Numbered from the stretch's first letter, positions 7,079-13,690 are shown. The stretch: DNA of 13,732 bases from an uncultured Lachnospiraceae bacterium (GCA_937891165.1 CALAEX010000103.1:1-13732); one strand, 5' to 3'. The notes: generated by a model from the letters alone, not told the origin. Numbers and translations: made by a program.

Positions 7079-8885
7079 TCTCTGATAAATTCTCCTCTAA
7101 CTCACTTTCTGCTGGAAGAATCAAAACAGGTTCTTCCGCAAAATAATAATTGATAAAATCATGTTTCGATACTCGTAAAAATGACACTGTATCATCTTTG
7201 GAAGGATGGTCTTCTTCGTATTCCATTTCTTCTTCTGTCATATTTTTTACTGGTTCTTCATAATGAAATTTTGTAATTAAATTAAATTCACTATCATATT
7301 CATAAAAAGTAGCTGTCACATCACTTGCCACAATGAGATGGTCACCATACCATTGAATACTTCCATTTTCTTTCATTGCAGGCAACACTTTACTATCTAT
7401 TAAACGTAAACTTCCTGCTCGCTCACTACCACCCTCTGCTTCATCTACTAAATAATAGTAATAATACGCATAAGGTTCTTCTCCTTTAGCATAAGTTGCA
7501 TTTTCATTATTATTTAGAACTTCCATATACAAACGAGTTTCTCTAATTTTATCATATTCTTGATATAATACTTGATTTACACTTGCGTGAAGTTCAAAAT
7601 CTCCCTCTGGACGTAAAAATAATGATTCATAAGAAGTTCCCTCAAAAGCAGTGATATCTCCTGCTAAAAAAGCAATTTTAGGCTCATTATATAAACGACG
7701 AATTTTAACAACGATATTTACTTTCTCAGATGCTACTAAAATACGATTTCCTTCAATCAAATCAATGGAATTTAAAGAAATCCAATCCAATATTCCATTA
7801 CTCTTTTTACACTTTACTTTATATTGTGGTAATAAATCACCCAAATCCACTAATTCTGTTACCGTTAATGTTTCTCTATCTAATAAAATAATACAATCAT
7901 CTATAGAATTTTGTCGTTTATCACTTGCAAGCACTAAAAAATCATTATTTTTGTCTAAACAAAAATCTTCCCCAAACGTATAGTTTTCAGAAGTATATAC
8001 TTTAACTACTTGTCCTAAACGATTCACACCTACTATTTTTTCTTCTGATACTCGATAAAACATAAAATCTTCATATACAATAATCTTTTTTGTTCCAAAT
8101 GTTTCTAATGGAATCTCTCCTCTTTGTACTCCATTTTTATCATAAATCCGCAAATATGGTAATACTTCATTTTCATCTGGAAACGTCACAAACAATCCAT
8201 CCGATACCGACTCTTCACTTGCTGGCACAATACTATATGTTTTATCTGCATTCTGTACTTCTTTTGTACCAATTTTTGTTTCAAGTTCTATTGCATCAAT
8301 GTCCACTTCATGTTCGTTATAATAATAAAAACGACGAAGTTTTACAACTCCATCTTTATCCATCATACGAATTGTAATCATATTTGTTTCATTTGGAATT
8401 AATCCAATAATTTGAAATTCATGTACTTTAGAAGTATCTGGCTGATTTGGAATCACATAACCACCAAAATCCTTAAATTCTGCATCTGGTGTATGTACAG
8501 AATACGATACCGCATATGGTTCTTCTGTTTCAAAATATACATACAACGATTGAGAGTTTGTTAAAAATGGATTATAAATCACTAAAGGATTATCTTCATC
8601 ATAAGAATATTCTTCAATGAAAGTCTCAATATTTTCTTTTACTGACTTTTGAAAAACAACATCATAAATACCATCCAATGGTGCAGAAGAAAAGTTCTCT
8701 TTTACTTCTACAATAATTTCCTTATTCATTCCTGCATTTGTGACATAATTATCTTGATAGTCTTCTAAATTACTTTTTGTTTGGTCTTCTTGTTGTGTAG
8801 AATCTCCAAATAAAAAGATAACACCTCCTAAACTAAACAGACTAATCATTGTTACTAAAATTAAAATAATATTTATTTTTTTCAT
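7071..8885 (-). CDS. Membrane-anchored arylsulfotransferase (AssT)-family protein, possibly inactive
   Basis: 604 residues from the ATG at 8885. A GTG 9 nt upstream is rejected because it abuts the AGGAG that serves 8885. Residues 4-27 are one hydrophobic segment (IILILVTMISLFSLGGVIFLFG) with no lipobox cysteine, so an exported, membrane-anchored protein is expected. The N-terminal third resembles the beta-sandwich of bacterial arylsulfate sulfotransferases; the rest reads as a beta-propeller with LNSID, RILVAS and GSIQWYGDHLIVAS. By recalled alignment to E. coli AssT, His433 (ELHASVNQ) matches the sulfated histidine. However, the other active-site positions appear to be Glu306 (GEDF), Ser370 (DWISLNS) and Glu387 (ASEK) in place of His, His and Arg. 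It may be a non-catalytic or altered-specificity member. It is first in the operon with topB, which it overlaps by 8 nt. Confidence 0.62.
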   Translation of the reverse strand: MKKINIILILVTMISLFSLGGVIFLFGDSTQQEDQTKSNLEDYQDNYVTNAGMNKEIIVEVKENFSSAPLDGIYDVVFQKSVKENIETFIEEYSYDEDNPLVIYNPFLTNSQSLYVYFETEEPYAVSYSVHTPDAEFKDFGGYVIPNQPDTSKVHEFQIIGLIPNETNMITIRMMDKDGVVKLRRFYYYNEHEVDIDAIELETKIGTKEVQNADKTYSIVPASEESVSDGLFVTFPDENEVLPYLRIYDKNGVQRGEIPLETFGTKKIIVYEDFMFYRVSEEKIVGVNRLGQVVKVYTSENYTFGEDFCLDKNNDFLVLASDKRQNSIDDCIILLDRETLTVTELVDLGDLLPQYKVKCKKSNGILDWISLNSIDLIEGNRILVASEKVNIVVKIRRLYNEPKIAFLAGDITAFEGTSYESLFLRPEGDFELHASVNQVLYQEYDKIRETRLYMEVLNNNENATYAKGEEPYAYYYYYLVDEAEGGSERAGSLRLIDSKVLPAMKENGSIQWYGDHLIVASDVTATFYEYDSEFNLITKFHYEEPVKNMTEEEMEYEEDHPSKDDTVSFLRVSKHDFINYYFAEEPVLILPAESELEENLSENE

Positions 8886-8913
8886 GAGTTTCACTCCTCA
8901 TTTGTTTTGTTAT

Positions 8914-8943
8914 TCTATATAGTATAATATATCTATCGTACAA
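8914..8943 (-). promoter_or_regulatory. Candidate promoter of the minus-strand AssT-like/topB operon
   Basis: On the minus strand, TTGTAC (8943-8938), 18 nt and TATAGA (8919-8914) form a plausible sigma-A promoter about 30-60 nt upstream of the 8885 start. TATACT (8926-8921) is an alternative -10 without a good -35. AT-richness limits confidence. Confidence 0.35.
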
Positions 8944-8979
8944 TTTCCAGTAGATTTTTATACCTAATTTGCGAATACA

Positions 8980-9008
8980 TTGTAATACATGGAAGAATGT
9001 GTTATAAT
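8980..9008 (+). promoter_or_regulatory. Promoter of the LUD-domain gene
   Basis: TTGTAA (8980-8985), a 17-nt spacer and a perfect TATAAT (9003-9008) with an extended TG at 9000-9001. The expected start is near 9015, giving a leader of about 31 nt with ribosome binding site AAGGCGG (9031-9037). Confidence 0.7.
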
Positions 9009-9045
9009 TTTTATATTATTTCATAAATGAAAGGCGGTTTTCCTT

Positions 9046-9684
9046 ATGTCTACACCAAAACAGCAATATTATGAAAATCTTGCCGATTCCTTGATTGATA
9101 AATTCAATCTCCGTGGAATTGAAGGCTATTACTGTGAAACCAAAGAAGAAGCATTATTAACTGCAAAACGATTTCTTACACCAGGCTGTTCCGTATCTTG
9201 GGGCGGTTCTATGACATTAGAAGAACTCGGACTAATCGAGGAATTAAAAAAATCCGACTACACGGTATATGACCGTGCTCTTGCCAAAACACCAGAGGAA
9301 CGTTCCGAACTTTATTCTGATGTTGTTTGTTGTGATTATTATTTTATGAGTTCTAATGCTATTACGTTAGATGGACAGTTAGTCAATATTGATGGCTTTG
9401 GCAACCGTGTTGCTTGCCTCATTACTGGTCCAAAAAATGTAGTTGTCATTGCTGGTATGAACAAAGTAGTAAAAGATGTCAATTCTGCGATTGACCGTGT
9501 TCATAATCAAGCCGCACCTCCAAATGCACTCCGTCTTGGTCTTAAACTTCCTTGTGCAAAATTTGGTCGTTGTGTAGATTGCTTAGACGATTCTTGTATG
9601 TGTTGTCAAACTGTAATTACAAGAAAGTCTAGAATTCCTGGCAGAATTAAAGTTATCCTAGTCGGTGAAGAATTAGGTTATTAA
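9046..9684 (+). CDS. LUD-domain (lactate utilization LutC-like) protein with C-terminal cysteine cluster
   Basis: 212 residues. The whole protein matches the LUD (DUF162) domain found in LutB/LutC-type proteins: TKEEALLTAKRFL, VSWGGSMTLEELGL, then SSNAITLDGQLVNIDGFGNRVA and GPKNVVVIAGMNKVV. The C-terminal stretch has six cysteines (170, 176, 179, 184, 186, 187) in CAKFGRCVDCLDDSCMCC, which could bind a metal or Fe-S cluster. No lutA or lutB genes are adjacent, so this is a stand-alone clostridial form, and a role in lactate oxidation is not shown by context. The gene is single, with its own promoter, and converges on the asparaginase gene across a hairpin terminator. Family call firm, function uncertain. 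Confidence 0.87.
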   Translation: MSTPKQQYYENLADSLIDKFNLRGIEGYYCETKEEALLTAKRFLTPGCSVSWGGSMTLEELGLIEELKKSDYTVYDRALAKTPEERSELYSDVVCCDYYFMSSNAITLDGQLVNIDGFGNRVACLITGPKNVVVIAGMNKVVKDVNSAIDRVHNQAAPPNALRLGLKLPCAKFGRCVDCLDDSCMCCQTVITRKSRIPGRIKVILVGEELGY

Positions 9685-9693
9685 AATCCACCC

Positions 9694-9757
9694 AAGGAGC
9701 ATCGGTAAATAGATAACCACTTTGGCTATGATTGGTTCTATTGACCGACGGCTCCTT
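9694..9757. terminator. Bidirectional hairpin terminator between the LUD and asparaginase genes
   Basis: AAGGAGC (9694-9700) pairs with GCTCCTT (9751-9757). Inside, CGGTAAATAG pairs with CTATTGACCG with one mismatch, and AACCA pairs with TGGTT past a 2-nt bulge. The plus strand then reads CTCCTTTTATAATTT, a reasonable T-tract for ending the LUD transcript. The hairpin abuts the asparaginase stop codon. Its loop side (9720-9742, minus strand) closely matches 11838-11859. Confidence 0.8.
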
Positions 9758-10765
9758 TTATAATTTAATTTCCCCTGTATAATTCGTTTCAAAAATTTTC
9801 TTAATCTTGGCACAATCGGTTGTTTGCCCCAATGCCCAAATTAACTTTGTAACCGTAGCTTCTGTTGTCATATCATACGCACTAATCACGCCTTTTTCTA
9901 ATGCTAACTGTCCTACTTGATAAATCGATAAATCGCTTCTCTCATATAAACACTGACTAGATACTACAACAGAAATTCCATGCTCTACCATCTTTTGAAG
10001 CTTAGAAATTAAGTCTCGGTTAATAAAATGCAATCCTCCCGCCCCAAATGCTTCAATTACAATACCTTTGTAATTCATTTGAAGTAATACGTCAAAAATT
10101 TCTGGATTTAAGCCAGGAGTTAATTTAATTAAAAATACATCTGGACAAAGAGTATCTAATAATTCGCATTCTCCTTCTGGATATCGAATCATTTTCTCAT
10201 TAATATTTAATCCATTGGAATCAATTTGTGCTACATTTCTAGCATTTACACTTTCAAAGGCATCAAAACCTGTTGTACGCACTTTTACTGCACGACATCC
10301 TAAAATAATTTTTCGATTAAAACTAAGGAAAATACCCGGTTTACCACTAGCTGCCATTGCAAAGGCATAACGCATATTGTCTGCAGCATCCGTTAAAGGA
10401 TGTGTCATTGGAAGTTGAGACCCTGTTAAGACAACTGGTATCGGAATATTTTTTAACATATACGATAAAATAGACGAAGTATATGCCATTGTATCTGTAC
10501 CATGTGTAATAATAATACCATCATAATTTTTATATTCCGCATAAACACTTCTAGCAATAATAATCCATTCTTCTGGTTGAATATTAGAACTATCTAAATG
10601 AAGAATATCTTTCGTTGTAATATCATAATTTTCTGCAACACCAACTAAATAAGGCAAAAAATTTCCTGCTTCTAAGGCTGGTTCTAAACCATTTTCTCCT
10701 GCTTCTGAAGCAATTGTTCCTCCTGTTGCAAGTACTAAAATTTTCTTTCTCATAGTGTTCTCCAT
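9758..10765 (-). CDS. ansA: L-asparaginase, type I (cytoplasmic)
   Basis: 335 residues from the ATG at 10765, chosen because AAAGGAG ends 8 nt upstream; a GTG at 10801 and an ATG at 10753 are alternatives. It hydrolyses L-asparagine to aspartate and ammonia. With this start, the first catalytic threonine is Thr17 in LATGGTIAS. The second is Thr90 with Asp91 in ITHGTDTMAYTS, and the catalytic lysine is Lys161 in AVKVRTTGFD. GSQLPMTHPLTDAADNMRYA is also typical of the family. No signal peptide precedes the domain, so it is the cytoplasmic type I enzyme. The gene appears monocistronic and ends exactly at the hairpin at 9694-9757. Gene symbol by family; some genomes use ansB for clostridial members. 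Confidence 0.93.
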   Translation of the reverse strand: MENTMRKKILVLATGGTIASEAGENGLEPALEAGNFLPYLVGVAENYDITTKDILHLDSSNIQPEEWIIIARSVYAEYKNYDGIIITHGTDTMAYTSSILSYMLKNIPIPVVLTGSQLPMTHPLTDAADNMRYAFAMAASGKPGIFLSFNRKIILGCRAVKVRTTGFDAFESVNARNVAQIDSNGLNINEKMIRYPEGECELLDTLCPDVFLIKLTPGLNPEIFDVLLQMNYKGIVIEAFGAGGLHFINRDLISKLQKMVEHGISVVVSSQCLYERSDLSIYQVGQLALEKGVISAYDMTTEATVTKLIWALGQTTDCAKIKKIFETNYTGEIKL

Positions 10766-10906
10766 TTCTATTTCTCCTTTTACTAATGTTCGTTTCTTCA
10801 CTACTCATTAGAAAGCTATTTTTTTATCATTGAACAATACAATATTACTATACAAAAAAATAAGAGAAAAAGCAAGAAAATACAAACTTTTTATGGCTTT
10901 TTACAA

Positions 10907-10912
10907 TATAAT
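10907..10912 (+). promoter_or_regulatory. Candidate -10 element of the esterase gene
   Basis: A perfect TATAAT lies 40 nt upstream of the esterase start; an overlapping alternative is TACAAT at 10917-10922. I find no convincing -35 at the right distance. The divergent gap 10766-10951 must also hold the asparaginase promoter, which I could not place with confidence. Confidence 0.35.
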
Positions 10913-10951
10913 CTGCTACAATAGCTTCTAACATAAAGAAGGAGGAAAAAA

Positions 10952-11812
10952 ATGAAATCATTTAGTATAAAACTTGAACAAGGTATGGTTGCACCAATGG
11001 AATTAGTAAAACGTGGCGAATATTCCCCTGCCACTATGGATGCTTTCCTTTTAGATACAAAAAAAGAAACGTTACGTCCAGCTTTAATTATCTGTCCGGG
11101 TGGCGGATATGGATTTGTTTCTGAACGAGAAGGAGAACCTATTGCAAGAAAATTTAATTCTCTTGGTTTCCAAACTTTTGTATTAAATTACCATGTCGCA
11201 CCATTTGAATACCCAACCGCCCTTTGTGAATTAGCAGCAGCCGTTCGTAAAGTTCGCCAAAACGCTACCGAATGGAATATTGACCCTGAACGTATTGCTG
11301 TTTCTGGATTTTCCGCAGGTGGCCATTTAGCCGCAAGCCTTTGTACTGGCTATAAAAAAGAATGGTTACTTGGTGCTTTAGATGCTACTCCAGAAGAAAT
11401 TGCACCAAATGCTTGTATTCTCGCCTATCCAGTAATTACTACAGGTGAGTTTGGACATCAAGGTTCTTTTGAAAATTTACTTGGAATTCATACTGATGCA
11501 GATAAAGCTAAGAAATATAAACAAGACTTATTAGAACTTGTTTCCTTAGAAAAACATGTCACAGAAGATGTTCCACCTACTTTTGTATGGCATACTTATG
11601 CAGATAGCAGTGTACCAGTGGAAAATTCTTTATTATATGTTGCATCTCTTTGTAATGCAGGTGTCCTTGCAGAATTTCATATGTTTCCTTTTGGTATTCA
11701 CGGACTCTCTCTTGCTACCAAAGAAACAGCGTATGGCAGAGAAGACTGCATTCAAGAAGAATGTGCCGTTTGGCCAGAAATGGCAGCTAGATTTTTAGAC
11801 CAAGCGATGTAA
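10952..11812 (+). CDS. Alpha/beta hydrolase, acetyl esterase-like
   Basis: 286 residues, start ATG with ribosome binding site AGGAGG. An alpha/beta hydrolase fold is clear. The oxyanion-hole motif is CPGGGYGFVSEREGEP (48-63), the nucleophile elbow is SGFSAGGH with Ser121, the likely acid is Asp218 (HTYADSSVPVENS), and the histidine is His250 (FPFGIHGLSLA). This pattern, including PGGGY and the ADxxVPVxNS segment, is typical of bacterial acetyl esterases and acetylxylan esterases that deacetylate plant-derived oligosaccharides. No signal peptide is present, so it would act in the cytoplasm on imported substrates. No glycan-utilisation genes adjoin it, so the substrate is open. It is followed by the large hairpin element at 11822-12019. 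Confidence 0.88.
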   Translation: MKSFSIKLEQGMVAPMELVKRGEYSPATMDAFLLDTKKETLRPALIICPGGGYGFVSEREGEPIARKFNSLGFQTFVLNYHVAPFEYPTALCELAAAVRKVRQNATEWNIDPERIAVSGFSAGGHLAASLCTGYKKEWLLGALDATPEEIAPNACILAYPVITTGEFGHQGSFENLLGIHTDADKAKKYKQDLLELVSLEKHVTEDVPPTFVWHTYADSSVPVENSLLYVASLCNAGVLAEFHMFPFGIHGLSLATKETAYGREDCIQEECAVWPEMAARFLDQAM

Positions 11813-11821
11813 GGATAGAAA

Positions 11822-12019
11822 AAAGGGGCAATCGGAAAATAGAACTAATATAGGCAAAGCTCTTGGTTTATTTGATATCTGATAAGGACCGTAAAGAAAC
11901 GGCAGTCCTTGGCGAGGTTTTTTCGAGCCTAGTACTGCTCCGTTTCGTCCCGAGCGAAAGCGTGTCCTAAAAGATATCAAATAAACCAAGGCTTTTATTT
12001 ATTTTCCGATTGCCCCTTT
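11822..12019. repeat. Nested palindromic element copy 2 inside a bidirectional terminator
   Basis: Outer arms 11822-11840 and 12001-12019 pair perfectly over 19 bp and carry T-runs outward, with TTTTTT on the minus strand, so the outer hairpin is a bidirectional terminator for the convergent esterase and pyrE units. Inside, 11863-11880 pairs perfectly with 11972-11989 (18 bp, extended past one bulge). That stem encloses the 35-nt core 11876-11910, shared with copy 1 at 33 of 35 positions, and then about 60 nt (11911-11971) absent from copy 1. The extra segment holds a hairpin 11941-11947/11955-11962. An alternative fold pairs GAAACGG (11896-11902) with CCGTTTC (11940-11946). No protein is encoded here. 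Confidence 0.85.
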
Positions 12020-12038
12020 AACGACTTATTTGATTCGG

Positions 12039-12197
12039 TTAAAACATTAAATCTGATTTATGCTTCATCAATCGAGCACCTTGAAAAATCAAAAATGCAC
12101 TTCCTACTGTAGTAAGTAAACCTGTAACTGCTAATAAAATACCAAATACAATATTTACAATACTAGCCTGCTGCATAACATGATATACTTTTTCCAT
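12039..12197 (-). CDS. 52-residue single-span membrane microprotein downstream of pyrE
   Basis: An open frame of 52 codons starts at ATG 12197 and ends with TAA at 12039-12041. It has a strong ribosome binding site, GGGAGG (12208-12203), 5 nt before the start and immediately after the pyrE stop, so co-expression with pyrE is expected (14 nt apart). The protein begins MEKVYHVMQQASIV and has one long hydrophobic stretch, about residues 12-39, rich in spaced glycines, ending in a basic tail (GARLMKHKSD). That suggests a single membrane span with a positive C-terminal flank. It has no recognised domain. Good codon use, ribosome binding site and operon position support a real gene. Function unknown. 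Confidence 0.75.
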   Translation of the reverse strand: MEKVYHVMQQASIVNIVFGILLAVTGLLTTVGSAFLIFQGARLMKHKSDLMF

Positions 12198-12211
12198 CGA
12201 AACCTCCCTTA

Positions 12212-12886
12212 TTACTTTGCACCATACTGCTCATAATAAGCATCAATCGAAGCTTTCATTGTATCATCAATTAAAACTTCTCCATTACATGGCTTATTAT
12301 GTAAATGCTCTACTACATCTGCCATAGATACAATTGCTGCTGTTGGGAAACCATATAATTCAGAAACTTCCTGCAATGCACTCTTTTCTCCCTTGCCACG
12401 TTCCATACGATTTAAGGAAACCATCAAACCTTTAATTTCAATATTGCCTTGTGCCTTTAAAATAGGGAATGTTTCTTCAATAGACTTTCCAGAAGTGGTA
12501 ACATCTTCAATAATGACTACTTTATCCCCATCTTTTATCTTACTACCAAGTAAAATTCCTACATCACCATGGTCTTTTTCTTCCTTACGATTTGAACAAT
12601 AACGGATTTCCTTACCATATAATTCACTGTATGCAATTGTAGTTGCTACACTCAATGGAATACCCTTATACGCTGGTCCAAATAATACATCAAAATCATC
12701 ACCAAAATTGTCATGAATTGCCTTTGCATAATACTCGCCTAATCTGCGAAGCTGAGAACCTGTTACATAAGCACCTGCATTCATAAAAAATGGAGATTTT
12801 CTGCCACTCTTTAATGTAAAATCACCAAATTTTAAAACCTTACTTTCTACCATAAAATCGATAAATTCCTGCTTATACTGTTCCAT
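12212..12886 (-). CDS. pyrE: Orotate phosphoribosyltransferase
   Basis: 224 residues, start ATG at 12886 with ribosome binding site AAAGGAGG. It makes orotidine 5'-phosphate from orotate and PRPP in the cytoplasm, the fifth step of UMP synthesis. The PRPP-binding motif VVIIEDVTTSGKS (123-135) is intact. FTLKSGRKSPFFMNAG (23-38), FGPAYKGIPL (69-78) and the flexible loop RKEEKDHGDVG (100-110) match the family. Length is normal for the clostridial form. No other pyr genes are adjacent here. I see no PyrR-binding antiterminator in the short upstream region. It is followed by the membrane microprotein gene and then the palindromic element. Confidence 0.95.
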   Translation of the reverse strand: MEQYKQEFIDFMVESKVLKFGDFTLKSGRKSPFFMNAGAYVTGSQLRRLGEYYAKAIHDNFGDDFDVLFGPAYKGIPLSVATTIAYSELYGKEIRYCSNRKEEKDHGDVGILLGSKIKDGDKVVIIEDVTTSGKSIEETFPILKAQGNIEIKGLMVSLNRMERGKGEKSALQEVSELYGFPTAAIVSMADVVEHLHNKPCNGEVLIDDTMKASIDAYYEQYGAK

Positions 12887-12922
12887 TTTTTGAAATCCTC
12901 CTTTATTATACTTTCTGTACTT

Positions 12923-12951
12923 ATACTACCATAAATTAATGTCTTTTTCAA
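12923..12951 (-). promoter_or_regulatory. Candidate pyrE promoter
   Basis: On the minus strand, TTGAAA (12951-12946), 17 nt and TAGTAT (12928-12923) form a plausible sigma-A promoter, with a start about 30 nt before the pyrE ATG. A perfect TATAAT at 12910-12905 is an alternative, but it would put the start inside the ribosome binding site. Confidence 0.4.
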
Positions 12952-12970
12952 CTCTGACTACAAATCAGAC

Positions 12971-12999
12971 TTGCAATATACTTCTAAAAAATATAAAAT
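12971..12999 (+). promoter_or_regulatory. Candidate promoter of the Lit-like gene
   Basis: TTGCAA (12971-12976), a 17-nt spacer and TAAAAT (12994-12999) lie about 40 nt before the start codon at 13042. This is a reasonable match, but in very AT-rich DNA. Confidence 0.4.
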
Positions 13000-13041
13000 A
13001 CAATCAATCTTTATTCATATATAAATAAATTGGAGGAATTT

Positions 13042-13680
13042 ATGAAACGATTATCTACTTATCTAATCCATATTGCTATTGGTATATTATCTCTTATTTT
13101 CTTTATTTCTCTAGGGCTTGCCATTGCCATTTATGTTCGTCCGTTTTATTACATTGGTATGGAACAAATTTCTATAGAAACTGGTTACCCTGTAGAAACC
13201 ATAAAAGAAAATTATGATGCCTTGATTGATTATTGCAGTCCATTTTTTCAAGGTAAACTAGAGTTTCCAACGCTCCCTTCTAGTGCAACTGGAATTTCTC
13301 ATTTTGAAGAAGTTAAAGTCATTTTTAACTTATTTTTTGTTTTATTATTTATTACACCACTTTTTTTATTTGGACTAATTTGGATACAAAAAAAGAAACA
13401 TAGCTATTCCTATTTACTTTCTACTCCTATTATTATGTGTATACTTCCTATGCTTATTGGAATTGCCTGTGCTATTGATTTTAATCGAATTTTTATCTTA
13501 TTTCATGAAATTGTGTTCCGTAATGATGATTGGCTCTTTTCCCCTTATCAAGACCCTATTATTTTATTTTTACCAGAACGCTTTTTCTTACAATGTGCCC
13601 TTATTATTGTTGCTACTGTATTATTAGGATGTCTTGCTTTCATCCTAAGATATATTTACATCTTACATAACAAAAAATAA
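13042..13680 (+). CDS. lit: DUF1461/TIGR01906 membrane protein, probable lipoprotein intramolecular transacylase (Lit)
   Basis: 212 residues from ATG 13042, with GGAGG 5 nt upstream; a TTG 12 nt earlier overlaps that site and is rejected. Four membrane spans are visible near 9-31, 92-112, 125-145 and 182-204. A large loop between spans 1 and 2 holds NYDALIDYCSPFFQGKLEFP and GISHFEEVK, and FHEIVFRNDDWLFSP follows span 3. This is the TIGR01906/DUF1461 pattern, the family of Lit, which moves an acyl chain from the diacylglyceryl cysteine to the lipoprotein N-terminus to give the lyso form. His87 and His155 match the two catalytic histidines known in Bacillus cereus Lit (His85 and His157, recalled). 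Monocistronic as far as seen, divergent from pyrE. The family is firm; activity is inferred. Confidence 0.8.
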   Translation: MKRLSTYLIHIAIGILSLIFFISLGLAIAIYVRPFYYIGMEQISIETGYPVETIKENYDALIDYCSPFFQGKLEFPTLPSSATGISHFEEVKVIFNLFFVLLFITPLFLFGLIWIQKKKHSYSYLLSTPIIMCILPMLIGIACAIDFNRIFILFHEIVFRNDDWLFSPYQDPIILFLPERFFLQCALIIVATVLLGCLAFILRYIYILHNKK

Positions 13681-13690
13681 ATAGAGTAGA

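Noticed and set aside
10623..10808. Small protein overlapping the 5' end of asparaginase in another frame.
   Set aside because: It lies almost wholly inside the asparaginase gene, has low-complexity arginine/serine-rich content, and no family resemblance or ribosome binding site.
11876..11910. Possible hammerhead-type ribozyme, because the core has CTGAT followed later by GAAAC.
   Set aside because: The conserved CTGANGA is not met (it reads CTGATAA), and no stem II lies between it and GAAA; the segments pair in a different arrangement.
11795..11989. 64-codon minus-strand frame through the palindromic element.
   Set aside because: It overlaps the esterase end and the hairpin, and its composition follows the palindrome; it has no ribosome binding site or domain.
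11822..12019. Integron attC site or insertion-sequence end.
   Set aside because: The GTTRRRY/RYYYAAC core sites of attC are absent, and no integrase, transposase or target-site duplication is visible. A non-autonomous mobile origin stays open.
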